The notes under the pieces are model-generated. The model was not told the DNA's origin and made no database searches. It saw nothing but the letters and a program-made list of their open reading frames with translations. Both the position numbers and the translations under genes were made by a program. DNA of 64,000 nt from Bufo bufo (Eukaryota; Chordata; Amphibia; Anura; Bufonidae): contig NC_053390.1 in assembly GCF_905171765.1 (NCBI RefSeq), positions 331,978,294-332,042,293 of the forward strand, in the 5' to 3' direction. Below, piece by piece: positions 23,735 to 34,970 of this stretch. Positions within the stretch are counted from its first letter, which is position 1, and every line of letters begins with the position of its first letter.

Positions 23735-24486
23735 GAAAAAAGAAAAACATCCAGTATGCGGCAGTCCTGTGGGCAAAAATGCCTTGTGGATGCTAGAGGT
23801 CAGAGGAGAATGGGCCGACTGATTCAAGCTGATAGAAGAGCAACGTTAACTGAAATAACCACTCGTTACAACTGAGGTATGCAGCAAAGCATTTGTGAAG
23901 CCACAACACGCACAACCTTGAGGCGGATGGGCTACAACAGCAGAAGACCCCACCGGGTACCACTCATCTCCACTACAAATAGGAAAAAGAGGCTACAATT
24001 TGCACGAGCTCACCAAAATTGGACTGTTGAAGAATGTTGCCTGGTCTGATGAGTCTCGATTTCTGTTGAGACATTCAAATGGTAGAGTCTGAATTTGGCG
24101 TAAACAGAATGAGAACATGTATCCATCCTCTGATGGCTACTTCCAGCAGGATAATGCACCATGTCACAAAGCTCGAATCATTTCAAATTGATTTCTTGAA
24201 CATGACAATGAGTTCACTGTACTAAAATGGCCCCCACAGTCACCAGATCTCAACCCGATAGAGCATCTTTGGGATGTGGTGGAACGGGAGCTTCGTGCTC
24301 TGGATATGCATCCCTCAAATCTCCATCAACTGCAAGATGCTATCCTATCCTATGGGCCAACATTTCTAAAGAATGCTATCAGCACCTTGTTGAATCAATG
24401 CCACGTAGAATTAAGGCAGTTCTGAAGGCAAAAGGGGGGCCAACACCGTATTAGTATGGTGTTCCAAATAATTCTTTAGGTGAGTG
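23735..24486 (+). pseudogene. Tc1-like element fragment with degraded transposase
   Basis: Blocks in order are GRLIQADRRATLTEITTRYN, TTLRRMGYNSRRPHRVPL and KKRLQFARAHQNW, followed by a deletion that removes much of the catalytic core. Next come the second Asp block in another frame, PTVTRSQPDRASLG in a shifted frame, and RRIKAVLKAKGGPTPY at the end. The right terminal repeat ends GGTGAGTGTA at about 24488. The left terminal repeat is missing at the DIRS junction, so the copy is truncated or the junction is recombinant. Confidence 0.82.
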
Positions 24487-24492
24487 TATATA

Positions 24493-25430
24493 CAGTACAG
24501 ACCAAAAGTTTGGACACACCTTCTCATTCAAAGAGTTTTCTTTATTTTCATGACTATGAAGGCATCAAAACTATGAATTAACACATGTGGAATTATATAC
24601 ATAACAAACAAGTGTGAAACAACTGAAAATATGTCATATTCTAGGTTCTTCAAAGTAGCCACCTTTTGCTTTGATTACTGCTTTGCACACTTTTGGCATT
24701 CTCTTGATGAGCTTCAAGAGGTAGTCACCTGAAATGGTCTTCCAACAGTATTGAAGGAGTTCCAAGAGATGCTTAGCACTTGTTGGCCCTTTTGCCTTCA
24801 CTCTGCGGTCCAGCTCACCCCAAACCATCTCGATTGGGTTCAGGTCCGGTGACTGTGGAGGCCAGGTCATCTGGCGCAGCACCCCATCACTCTCCTTCAT
24901 GGTCAAATAGCCCTTACTTTCAAAGTTTTCCCAATATTTCGGCTGACTGACTGACCTTCATTTCTTAAAGTAATGATGGCCACTGGTTTTTCTTTACTTA
25001 GCTGCTTTTTTCTTGCTATAATACAAATTCTAACAGTCTATTCAATAGGACTATCAGCTGTGTATCCACCTGACTTCTCCTCAATGCAACTGATGGTCCC
25101 AACCCCATTTATAAGGCAAGAAATCCCACTTATTAAACCGGACAGGGCATACCTGTGAAGTGAAAACCATTTCAGGGGACTACCTCTTGAAGCTCATCAA
25201 GAGAATGCCAAGAGTGTGCAAAGCAGTAATCAAAGCAAAAGGTGGCTACTTTGAAGAACCTAGAATATGACATATTTTCAGTTGTTTCACACTTGTTTGT
25301 TTAGGTATATAATTCCACATGTGTTAATTCATAGTTTTGATGCCTTCAGTGTGAATCTACAATTTTCAGAGTCATGAAAATAAAGAAAACTCTTTGAATG
25401 AGAAGGTGTGTCCAAACTTTTGGTCTGTAC
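24493..25430 (-). mobile_element. Tc1-like element, internally deleted (family with CAGTACAGACC ends), copy 1
   Basis: Left end CAGTACAGACCAAAAG after TA; right end TTTTGGTCTGTAC at 25430. On the minus strand the frame at 25158-24973 and beyond carries the N-terminal leader and LRNEGQSVSRNIGKTLKV, then jumps by deletion to [26 protein letters not shown] (24634-24906), the Glu region. The two Asp blocks are missing, so this is a non-autonomous derivative. A scrambled extra C-terminal block (LLKLIKRMP, plus strand near 25180) shows a local rearrangement. Confidence 0.85.
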
Positions 25431-25747
25431 TATATATAGCATACCAAATAGCGTAGCAGCACACTGCTAAATGCACTAAGACTGAGTGAACAGGTGAATG
25501 TGTGAACAGGGTCAAATACATGACGCCAATACTTACTGTTAAGAAGTGAAGAAGCTCTTAGCGCATATTATTGATCAAAAATATGTCGGGCCCACCTACC
25601 AGACGTCAAAGTAGCTTCTCATCAGGTGGGACCTACTCTAACACGGAGTGTCCAGCTCCATTGTCACTCTGATTAAAAGCACCAAGGGGTGGGGGATGGG
25701 CGGGGAGTGCTAAGTTCCCAAGAGGATGCCTGGTTCCGTTATTTGGT

Positions 25748-25775
<28 letters not shown>
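25431..25775. other. Intergenic stretch with a hammerhead-like motif
   Basis: The minus strand of 25633-25589 has CCCACC/GGTGGG pairing arms, a CTGATGAG core, a small AAG-CTA-CTT hairpin and GTC. The GAAA strand of the hammerhead core is not present (TGAC instead). The rest has no gene and ends in a TA microsatellite at 25748-25775. Confidence 0.4.
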
Positions 25776-25778
<3 letters not shown>

Positions 25779-27355
25779 TGCTCAAAAAAATAAAGGGAAC
25801 ACAAAAATAACACATCCTAGATCTGAATTAATTAAATATTCTTCTGAAATACTTTGTTCGTTACATAGTTGAATGTGCTGACAACAAAATCACACAAAAA
25901 TAAAAAAATGGAAATCAAATTTTTCAACCCATGGAGGTCTGGATTTGGAGTCACACTCAAAATTAAAGTGGAAAAACACACTACAGGCTGATCCAACTTT
26001 GATGTAATGTCCTTAAAACAAGTCAAAATGAGGCTCAGTAGTGTGTGTGGCCTCCACGTGCCTGTATGACCTCCCTACAACGCCTGTGCATACTCCTGAT
26101 GAGATGGCGGACGGTCTCCTGAGGGATCTCCTCCCAGACCTGGACTAAAGCATCTGCCAACTCCTGGACAGTCTGTGGTGCAACGTGACGTTGGTGGATA
26201 GAGCGAGACATGATGTCCCAGATGTGCTCAATTGGATTCAGGTCTGGGGAACGGGCGGGCCAGTCCATAGCATCAATGCCTTCGTCTTGCAGGAACTGCT
26301 GACACACTCCAGCCACATAAGGTCTAGCATTGTCTTGCATTAGGAGGAACCCAGGGCCAACCTCACCAGCATATGGTCTCACAAGGGGTCTGAGGATCTC
26401 ATCTCGGTACCTAATGGCAGTCAGACTACCTCTGGCGAGCACATGGAGGGTTGTGCGGCCCTCCAAAAAAATGCCACCCCACACCATTACTGACCCAATA
26501 CCAAACCGGTCATGCTGGAGGATGTTGCAGGCAGCAGAACGTTCTCCACGGCGTCTCCAGACTTTGTCACGTCTGTCACGTGCTCAGTGTGAACCTGCTT
26601 TCATCTGTGAAGAGCACAGGGCGCCAGTGGCGAATTTTCCAATCTTGGTGTTCTCTGGCAAATGCCAAACGTCCTGCACGGTGTTGGGCTGTAAGCACAA
26701 CCTCCACCTGTGGACGTCGGGCCCTCATATCACCCTCATGGAGTCTGTTTCTGACCGTTTGAGCAGACACATGCACATTTGTGGCCTGCTGGAGGTCATT
26801 TTGCAGGGCTCTGGCAGTGCTCCTCCTGTTCCTCCTTGCACAAAGGCGGAGGTAGCGGTCCTGCTGCTGGGTTGTTGCCCTCCTACGGCCTCCTCCACGT
26901 CTCCTGATGTACTGGCCTGTCTCCTGGTAGCGCCTCCATGCTCTGGACACTACGCTGACAGATACAGCAAACCTTCTTGCCACAGCTCGCATTGATGTGC
27001 CATCCTGGATAAGCTGCACTACCTGAGCCACTTGTGTGGGTTGTAGACTCCGTCTCATGCTACCACTAGAGTGAAAGCACCGCCAGCATTCAAAAGTGAC
27101 CAAAACATCAGCCAGGAAGCATAGGAACTGAGAAGCGGTCTGTGGTCACCACCTGCAGAACCACTCCTTTATTGGGGGTGTCTTGCTAATTGCCTATAAT
27201 TTCCACCTGTTGTCTATCCCATTTGCACAACAGCATGTGAAATTGATTGTCACTCAGTGTTGCTTCCTAAGTGGACAGTTTGATTTCACAGAAGTGTGAT
27301 TGACTTGGAGTTACATTGTGTTGTTTAAATGTTCCCTTTATTTTTTTGAGCAGTG
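25776..27355 (-). mobile_element. Tc1-like element (CACTGCTCAAAAAAATAAAG ends), copy 1, near full length
   Basis: The terminal repeats CACTGCTCAAAAAAATAAAG and its inverse are both present and the element sits in a TA repeat tract. At 1580 bp it is close to the normal Tc1 length. The transposase is intact except for one frameshift. A second copy on the plus strand is at 32506-34004. Confidence 0.92.
26035..27058 (-). pseudogene. Tc1-like transposase with a single 2-nt deletion
   Basis: The start is the ATG at 27058 ([20 protein letters not shown]), opening the paired-like helix-turn-helix ([20 protein letters not shown]). An AT-hook-like RRRGGGRRR lies at about residue 50. The catalytic Asp is in [11 protein letters not shown], the second in LLMQDNARPYVA, and the Glu in PDLNPIEHIWD. 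The frame shifts at about 26578, where the other copy has two extra bases (AC-AT-GTGACAG). Apart from that frameshift I see no other stop, so this is the best preserved Tc1 gene in the window. The end is GGHTHY followed by a stop at 26035. Confidence 0.92.
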
Positions 27356-27373
27356 TATATATATATATATACA

Positions 27374-28202
27374 CAGTACAGACCAAAAGTTTGGACACAC
27401 CTTCTGATTCAAAGAGTTTTCTTTATTTTCATGACTATGAAAATTGTAGATTCACACTGAAGGCATCAAAACTATGAATTAACACATGTGGAATTATATA
27501 CATAACAAACAAGTGTGAAACAACTGAAAATATGTCATATTCTAGGTTCTTCAAAGTAGCCACCTTTTGCTTTGATTACTGCTTTGCACACTCTTGGCAT
27601 TCTCTTGATGAGCTTCAAGAGGTAGTCACCTGAAATGGTTTTCACTTCACAGGTATGCCCTGTCAGGTTTAATAAGTGGGATTTCTTGCCTTATAAATGG
27701 GGTTGGGACCATCAGTTGCGTTGAGGAGAAGTCAGGTGGATACACAGCTGATAGTCCTACTGAATAGACTGTTAGAATTTGTATTATGGCAAGAAAAATG
27801 CAGCTAAGTAAAGAAAAACCAGTGGCCATCATTACTTTAAGAAATGAAGGTCAGTCAGTCAGTCGAAAAATTGGAAAAACTTTGAAAGTAAGGGCTATTT
27901 GACCATGAAGGAGAGTGATGGGGTGCTGCACCAAATGACCTGGCCTCCACAGTCACCGGACCTGAACCCAATCGAGATGGTTTGGGGTGAGCTGGACCGT
28001 AGAGTGAAGGCAAAAGGGCCATCAAGTGCTAAGCATCTCTGGGAACTCCTTCAAAACTGTTGGAAGACCATTTCAGGGGACTACCTCTTGAAGCTCATCA
28101 AGAGAATGATGTGTTAATTCATAGTTTTGATGCCTTCATAGTCATGAAAATAAAGAAAACTCTTTGAATGAGAAGGTGTGTCCAAACTTTTGGTCTGTAC
28201 TG
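27374..28202 (+). mobile_element. Tc1-like element, internally deleted, copy 2 of the CAGTACAGACC family
   Basis: This has the same ends as the 24493-25430 copy but the opposite orientation. The leader ARKMQLSKEKPVAIITLRNE (about 27790) runs into LKV, then a stop. The C-terminal block [21 protein letters not shown] and KTISGDYLLKLIKRM follows at 27899-28117. The same central deletion in both copies suggests that the deleted form, not the full element, was what amplified. Confidence 0.85.
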
Positions 28203-28223
28203 TATATATATATATATATATTT

Positions 28224-29678
28224 TATATATCGATGGTTGCATAAGTTGTATATGGTTGCACAAGTGTGCACACCCTTAAACTAATACTTGTTGAAACACC
28301 TTTTGATTTTTTTACAGCACTCAGTCTTTTTGGGTATGAGTCTATCAGCATGGCACATTTTGACTTGGCAAGATTTGCCTACTCTTCTTTGCAAAAACAC
28401 TCCAAATCTTTGCGAGGGCATCTCCTGTGCACAGCCCTCTTCAGATCACCCCACAGATTTTCAATCGGATTCAGGTCTGGGCTTTGGCTGGGCCATTCCA
28501 AATCTTTAATCTTCTTCTGGTGAAGCCATTCCTTTGTTGATTTGGATCTATGCTTTGGGTCGTTGTCATGCTGAAAGATGAAGTTCCTCTTCATGTTCAG
28601 CTTTCTAGCAGGAGCCTGAAGGTTTTGTGCCAATATTGACTGGTATTTGGAACTGTTCATAATTCCCTCTAGCTTAACTAAGGCCCCAGTTCCAGCTGAA
28701 GAAAAACAGCCCCAAAGCATGATGCTGCCACCACCATGCTTCACTGTGGGTTTGGTGTTCTTTTGGTGATGTGCAGTGATGTTTTTGAGCCAAACATATC
28801 TTTTGGAATTATGGCCAAAAAGTTCAACCTTGGTTTCATCAGACCATAACACCTTTTCCCACATGATTTTGGGAGACTTCAGATGTGTTTTTGCAAAATG
28901 TAGCCTGGCTTGGATGTTTTGCTTCGTAAGAAAAGGCTTTCGTCTTTCCACTCTACCCCATAGCCCAGACATATGAAGAATACGTAATAATATGAAGAGA
29001 TCGTTGTCACATGTACCACACAGCCAGTACTTGCCAGATATTCCTGCAGCTCCTTTAATGTTGCTGTAGGCCTCTTGTTAGCCTCCCAGACCAGTGTTCT
29101 TCTCATCTTTTCATCAATTTTGGAGGGATGTCCAGTTCTTGGTAATGTCACTGTTGTGCCATATTTTCTCCACTTGATGATGACTGTCTTCAATGCGTTC
29201 CATGGTATATCTAATGCCTTGGAAATTCTTTTGTACCCTTCTCCTGACTGATACCTTTTAACAATGAGATCCCTCTGATGCTTTGGAAGCTCTCTGTGGA
29301 CCATGGCTTTTGCTGTGGGATGTGACTAAGAAAATTTCAGGAAAGACCAGCTAGAGCAGCTGAACTTTATTTGGGGTTAATCAGAGGCACTTTAAATGAT
29401 GGCAGATGGATGCTGACTCCTATTTAACATGATTTTGAATGTGATTGCTTAATTCTGAACACAGCTACATCCCCAGTTATGCAACCACATTATTTTAGTT
29501 TTTTTGGTTTTCTTCCCTCCACCTAAAATATTTCAGTTTGTTTTTCAATTGAGTGGTACAGTTTATAGGTCACATTAAAGGTGGAAAAAGTTCAGAAATA
29601 ATTTATCTTTGTCTCATTTTTTTACAGTACAGAAACCTGACATTTTAACAGGGGTGTGTAGACTTTTTATATCCACTG
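28224..29678 (-). mobile_element. Tc1-like element with one terminal repeat
   Basis: The right end reads ATATCCACTG followed by TA at 29679-29680 and is the 5' end of the element on the minus strand. The matching left terminal repeat is missing, so the 3' end is truncated at a TA-rich tract. Confidence 0.8.
28260..29304 (-). pseudogene. Tc1-like transposase with one frameshift and one nonsense codon
   Basis: The start is the ATG at 29304 (MVHRELPKHQRDLIVKRYQSG), with a helix-turn-helix (YKRISKALDIPWNALKTVI). A frameshift near 28985-29030 separates this from the catalytic half (28972-28379). That half has [22 protein letters not shown] and [13 protein letters not shown], a complete DD34E set. 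A TAG at 28379-28381 replaces a Trp codon before the terminal ANLAKSKCAMLIDSYPKRL block. Confidence 0.9.
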
Positions 29679-29930
29679 TACATAGTGGTGATGTGTACAA
29701 TATACCGTATTTTTCGCCCCATAAGACACACTTTTTCCCCCCCAAAAGTGGGGGGAAAATGCCCCTGCGTCTTATGGGGCGAATGCTTCCATTTTACATC
29801 GCAGTCCGCGATGCTGCAGCATCACAGACTGCGATGTATGAGCCGGGAGAGAGGAGGGGCTGGAGTCCGGAACTAGGGGCGGGGCCCGGTACAGTCACTG
29901 TACTCTTGCACCGGGCCCCGCCGCTCACTG

Positions 29931-30289
29931 AAGTATTTATAAACATGAATCCTTATCCTGTTATTAAGTTTAACTAACGCTGCGCTCTCCCATGTTCCCC
30001 TGTATCCCCACAGCACTTACGAACAAGCTTCAATAGCAGGCAGAGCGGACGGCAGCAGTAACGTCACTCACTGACGTTGAGCGCCTGCTCCGCCCACTTT
30101 ATGAATGAAGCAGGCGGAGCAGGCGCGCAACATCAGTGAGTGACGTTACTGCTGCCGTCCGCTCTGCCTGCTATTGAAGCTTGTTCGTAAGTGCTGTGGG
30201 GACACAGGGGAACATGGGAACATGGGAGAGCGCAGCGTTAGTTAAACTTAATAACAGGATAAGGATTCATGTTTATAAATACTTCGGTG
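29931..30289. repeat. Long palindrome, arms of about 170 bp
   Basis: ATTTATAAACATGAATCC at the left recurs inverted at the right, and the arms stay complementary through GAACAAGCTTCAATAGC and the GACGTTACTGCTGCC block down to a short spacer near 30100. The arms differ at only a few positions. Confidence 0.85.
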
Positions 30290-30344
30290 AGCAGAGGACC
30301 GGTGTATTGGGGGACACTGTTACGAGGGGGATCTATGGATGACA

Positions 30345-30830
30345 TATAGCAGTGTCATCCACAGATCCCCCCCATAACAGTTCCATCCACAGATCCCCCA
30401 CCCCATAACAATGCCATCCACAGATCCCCCACCCCATAACAATGCCATGCACAGATCTCCCACCCCATAGCAGTACCATCCACAGATCCCCCATAACAGT
30501 GCCATCCACAGATCCCCCATAACAGTGCCATCCACAGATCCCCCATAACAGCGCCATCCACAGATCCCCCATAACAGTGCCATCCACAGATCCCCCATAA
30601 CAGTGCCATCCACAGATCCCCCATAACAGTGCCATCCACAGATCCCCCATAACAGTGCCATCCACAGATCCCCATAACAGTGTCATCCGCAGATCCCCCA
30701 TAACAGTGCCATCCACAGATCCCCCATAACAGTGCCATCCACAGGTCCCCCATAACAGTGCCATCCACAGATCCCCACATGACAGTGCGTCATCCACAGA
30801 TCCCCCATAATAGTGTCATGCACAGACCAC
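30345..30830 (+). repeat. 26-bp tandem array
   Basis: The unit CCATCCACAGATCCCCCATA plus ACAGTG repeats about 18 times with small variants. Open frames on the minus strand (for example 30333-30797) arise because the unit has no stop, not because it codes. Confidence 0.9.
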
Positions 30831-30954
30831 CATTAATTCAAAACCTACCAAAAGCACACCTATTGGTTAAAAAAAATTTTTTTCTTATTTTCCTCCTCAA
30901 AAACCTAGGTGCGTCTTATAGGCCGGTGCGTCTTATAGGGCGAAGAATACGGTA

Positions 30955-31688
30955 AGTGCTGGGAGGCGTGCATATCCCACCCAGATATCTCAGCTGGGGG
31001 AGATAACTGAAATCCAGAAAGCTGCAATGGTTTCAGCAAAGTGTAGTTTGCTGAGACAGTTTTGTCTACATGTTGTTCTGGACTGGATTTCATGTGGACT
31101 GGGGGATAGGTTTGGTAGTGGGATCTGCCAGTCCACACCCTTCCATTACATGTATTGTCTTTTGCCGGAGGTGATCGCAGGTGAGGCCTGATGCTGTCAT
31201 CATGGAGGGATTAAAACAACCCTCTGTGTATAACTTGGAGAGAGAAAGGCTGAGGAAGCCTGAGAGAGAGGGGAGCCTGAGAGGCTCTGTGTGGTCTCAG
31301 CCTGGAGGTCTGAGGGGCCCTGAGGCTTTGTAAAGCCTGAAGTTTGAGGGGACCAGTGATGCCTACAGAAAAGGGGTCGCATGGTCAGAGTCGGGAGGAC
31401 TTCTGGACCATCTTCCCCCAAGGGTGCTGGTGTGGTCACAGCCTGGAGGCTGCTGGACCATATATGGCTGAGGAAGCCGGATCTAATCACGTGTGTGATC
31501 GGCACTCTATAGGTGAGGTAGAGACAACATGTGTATTAGGGAGAGCCCAGATGGGCAGGTGTTTTATTTCGATGTTTATGTGTGTGATGGTGCTGAAGTG
31601 CCAGAAAAAAGCACCTTTTGGACTTTAACCCCGTTGTCAGAGGAGAAGTCTGTGATTGCGACCCCCTGAGAGAGAGAGCATTCCCTTA
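30955..31688. other. No gene recognised
   Basis: GC-richer DNA with repeated GAGGCTCTG/CTGAGGAAGCC phrases near 31220-31490 that may be LTR-like. I could not delimit ends or name a family. Confidence 0.35.
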
Positions 31689-31890
31689 CAATATGTATAA
31701 TGCTCACCTCATCCACTTGCATACACAGAGACACTCACTCTTCATTGGATGCAGTAGGAAAAGATCTGCGCTCCCAGTGTGATGATGTCATCACCCTGGG
31801 AACATCAGGTCCTGCTGCATCTAGTGAAGAGTGAGTATCCCTGTACATGCAAGTGGATGTAGTGAGTATAAATATTATTTCATATTTAAT
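31689..31890. repeat. Foldback repeat of about 200 bp
   Basis: CATCCACTTGCAT near 31709 and ATGCAAGTGGATG near 31848 are the outer arms. CACTCACTCTTCA and TGAAGAGTGAGT are the inner arms. Confidence 0.75.
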
Positions 31891-32505
31891 TTTATCCATT
31901 GGTAACGGATGTTAGATGGGTGCACTCCTGTCATTAAAAACAGTTCAAATAATTTCAATGGGGTCCGTCTGGGCATGAAAATGGGCAAAAATAGGATATG
32001 TCTTATTTTTTGATGGCCACAATGCCCTGGCTATTGAAAAAATGTCCATGTGAATAGCCTCATTGACTTTAATTTTAGAAATGGCCGTCAATTCGCCATT
32101 TTTCACTGTTGTGTGAGTGTAGCCTTAATGCCTGCATTCCTAGTGGTTTAAGGCAGTGAAGAGGTTAATGTCAGCATAGTTAGGGAAGAGATGTGTTGAA
32201 AGGGAACCTGCCACATTGTAGGTGCACCTCTATCTGTGGGCAGCATTGTATAAAGCTGGAGGAGCTGAACAGATTGATGTATGGCTTGGTGGGAAAATAT
32301 TTAATATAACTTATATTTTATTAATTTAAATCTCTCTCATTTTAGACTTAGGAGTTATGTGGGCGGTCCTACTCAGTGATTGACAGGCAACCCTGTATGC
32401 ACAGTCATATACGGAAGGCTGTCAACCACTGAACAGGACTGCCTATCCTTGTAGTATTCTTGTGCTTACATTGCCGTACGAAAACAAGAATAAAATATAT
32501 ATATA
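31891..32505. other. Repeat remnants, no gene
   Basis: 32195-32460 begins AAAGGGAACCTGCCACATTG and contains GAGTTATGTGGGCGGTCC. This matches the style of the 14875 segment and the right end of the 57690-58019 foldback. The rest shows nothing recognisable. Confidence 0.45.
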
Positions 32506-34004
32506 CACTGCTCAAAGAAATAAAGGGAACACTTAAACAACACAATGTAACTCCAACTCCATGTTGTGAAAATGGTATAGACAACAGGTGGAAATTATAG
32601 GCAATTAGCAAGACACCCCCAATAAAGAAGTGGTTCTGCGGGTGGTGATCACAGACCACTTCTCAGTTCCTATGCTTCCTGGCTGATGTTTTGGTAACTT
32701 TTGAATGCTGGCGGTGCTTTCACTCTAGTGGTAGCATGAGACGGAGTCTACAACCCACACAAGTGGCTCAGGTAGTGCAGCTTATCCAGGATGGCACATC
32801 AATGCGAGCTGTGGCAAGAAGGTTTGCTGTGTCTCTCAGCGTAGTGTCCAGAGTATGGAGAAAGGCCAGTACATCAGGAGACGTGGAGAAGGCCGGAGGA
32901 GGGCAACAACCCAGCAGCAGGATCGCTACCTCCGCCTTTGTGCAAGGAGGAACAGGAGGAGCACTGCCAGAGCCCTGCAAAATGACCTCAGCAGGCCACA
33001 AATGTGCATGTGTCTGCTCAAACGGTCAGAAACAGACTCCATGAGGGTGATATGAGGGCCCGACGTCCACAGGTGGGGGTTGTGCTTACAGCCCAACACC
33101 GTGCAGGACGTTTGGCATTTGCCAGAGAACACCAAGATTGGCAAATTCGCCACTGGCGCCTTGTGCTCTTCACAGATGAAAGCAGGTTCACACTGAGCAC
33201 ATGTGACAGACGTGACAGTCTGTAGACGCCGTGGAGAACGTTCTGCTGCCTGCAACATCCTCCAGCATGACCGGTTTGGCATTGGGTCAGTAATGGTGTG
33301 GGGTGGCATTTCTTTGGAGGGCCGCACAGCCCTCCATGTGCTCGCCAGAGGTAGCCTGACTGCCATTAGGTACCGAGATGAGATCCTCAGACCCCTTTGT
33401 GAGACCATATGCTGGTGCGGTTGGCCCTGGGTTCCTCCTAATGCAAGACAATGCTAGACCTCATGTGGCTGAAGTGTGTCAACAGTTCCTGCAAGACGAA
33501 GGCATTGATGCTATGGACTGGCCCGCCCATTCCCCAGACCTGAATCCAATTGAGCACATCTGGGACATCATGTTTCGCTCTATCCACCAACGTCACGTTG
33601 CACCACAGACTGTCCAGGAGTTGGCAGATGCTTTAGTCCAGGTCTGGGAGGAGATCCCTCAGGAGACCGTCCGCCACCTCATCAGAAGCATGCACAGGCG
33701 TTGTAGGGAGGTCATACAGGCACGTGGAGGCCACACACACTACTGTGCCTCATTTTGACTTGTTTTAAGGACATTACATCAAAGTTGGATCAGCCTGTAG
33801 TGTGTTTTTCCACTTTAATTTTGAGTGTGACTCCAAATCCAGACCTCCATGGGTTGAAAAATTTGATTTCCATTTTAAATTTTTGTGTGATTTTGTTGTC
33901 AGCACATTCAACTATGTAAAGAACAAAGTATTTCAGAAGAATATTTAATTAATTCAGATCTAGGATGTGTTATTTTTGTGTTCCCTTTATTTTTTTGAGC
34001 AGTG
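32506..34004 (+). mobile_element. Tc1-like element, copy 2 of the CACTGCTCAAA family
   Basis: Both terminal repeats are present (CACTGCTCAAAGAAATAAAG and its near-inverse) within a TA tract. Length is 1499 bp. It is the same family as 25776-27355 but carries more lesions. Confidence 0.92.
32736..33758 (+). pseudogene. Tc1-like transposase with several frameshifts
   Basis: The start is the ATG at 32736 ([12 protein letters not shown]). Compared with the copy at 26035-27058 it has a deletion of about a dozen bases after SVVSRVW (near 32858), a 1-nt deletion in QNDL near 32984, a 2-nt loss plus stop near 33220 and a 1-nt insertion near 33398. The catalytic blocks [23 protein letters not shown] and PDLNPIEHIWD are present in different frames. 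The final stop was lost, adding CASF. Confidence 0.9.
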
Positions 34005-34089
34005 TATATATATATACTGTATAATTTTAGAGCGCTGTCTTTTTATCCTTTTTTTTTATATACGGATGATCTTGGTCACTGGTGTGCTG

Positions 34090-34090
34090 C

Positions 34091-34134
<44 letters not shown>
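34090..34134. repeat. AT dinucleotide microsatellite
   Basis: An uninterrupted alternating AT run of about 35 bases. Similar tracts at 25748, 27353, 28201 and 50748 flank or lie in Tc1 or hAT sequence. Confidence 0.95.
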
Positions 34135-34138
<4 letters not shown>

Positions 34139-34970
34139 GAGAGATATGCTGGGTGTTTTTTTCCATCTAAAACTCATTTTGAGGGGGGGAAAAAACACAG
34201 CAACAGAAAAATAAAAAGTGGAGCGTACCTGATGTCTTTGTCAGGGAACACAAGTTCCACAATTTTAGCGTAATAACTGTAAATTAATGTGACAATACTG
34301 ACAGATAGAAAAGGTAACAAGTGCTTGGAAGAGCTTTGAAATCTATTCCTAAAGCATAGAGGCGTCTGAACCTTTTGTGTGGGAGCCTGAACCCTGTCTC
34401 TGCAAGGTTACTTTTAACAATGTAAGGAGCATAAGTGCCTTTTCATCAAATGAAAAAAAGCATGCCCACTGGCAAATGAATCATATTATAAAAATTGATC
34501 GTATCCCAAAAGGGAAAAATGTTATTGAAGATCCAGTGGCCTGGGATGATACTTCATTGATCATTGTAAGAAATACTTCCAGAAACTGTTTTTTAATCTT
34601 TCCGCTAGAGCATTAGCAATTATTCTTTAGCCCTTGGTGAGTAATGACTTCAGTTTCCCAGTTCCTCAATCGATAAAACATTTACCCTACTGCTACAAAT
34701 GTGCTCTCCGCTTAGACAAGCAGAATCTTTCTTCCAATTATTCTTTTTTTTTTTTTGTGTGCGTGACCTCATAAAATATTTTAAGCATATTTCAATGAAC
34801 AACACTTTCCATCTATACAAATGTGACAGATCTCTATTCAATTCTACCATACATTTTATATAACACATTAATCATTGCTTACTTCTCAATATTTTCTTTA
34901 AAGACTAAGTGGTTATAAAGAGGAGCAGTTCGAATGATTGACTTTTTAGAACTGAAGAAGAACACTATTT
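34135..34970. other. Apparently unique DNA, no gene recognised
   Basis: No transposon ends or credible frames. The longest frame (34377-34616) matches no family I know and has no coding signature I can point to. Confidence 0.4.

Larger units (their letters stand above)
29703..30954. mobile_element. Large MITE with TACCGTATT ends
   Basis: The ends are TACCGTATTTTTCGCCCCAT and, inverted, TACCGTATTCTTCGCCCTAT, with a TA flank. The interior holds a perfect-looking palindrome (29931-30289) and a 26-bp tandem array (30345-30830). A shorter degenerate relative is at about 34971-35777. No coding sequence. Confidence 0.85.

Noticed and set aside
24973..25158. Small protein with a signal-peptide-like start on the plus strand
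   Set aside because: It is the antisense of the Tc1 leader region and recurs, equally antisense, at 27647-27832.
30320..30797. Three overlapping minus-strand frames of a Trp/Gly-rich repeat protein
   Set aside because: They are three readings of one 26-bp tandem repeat inside a MITE.
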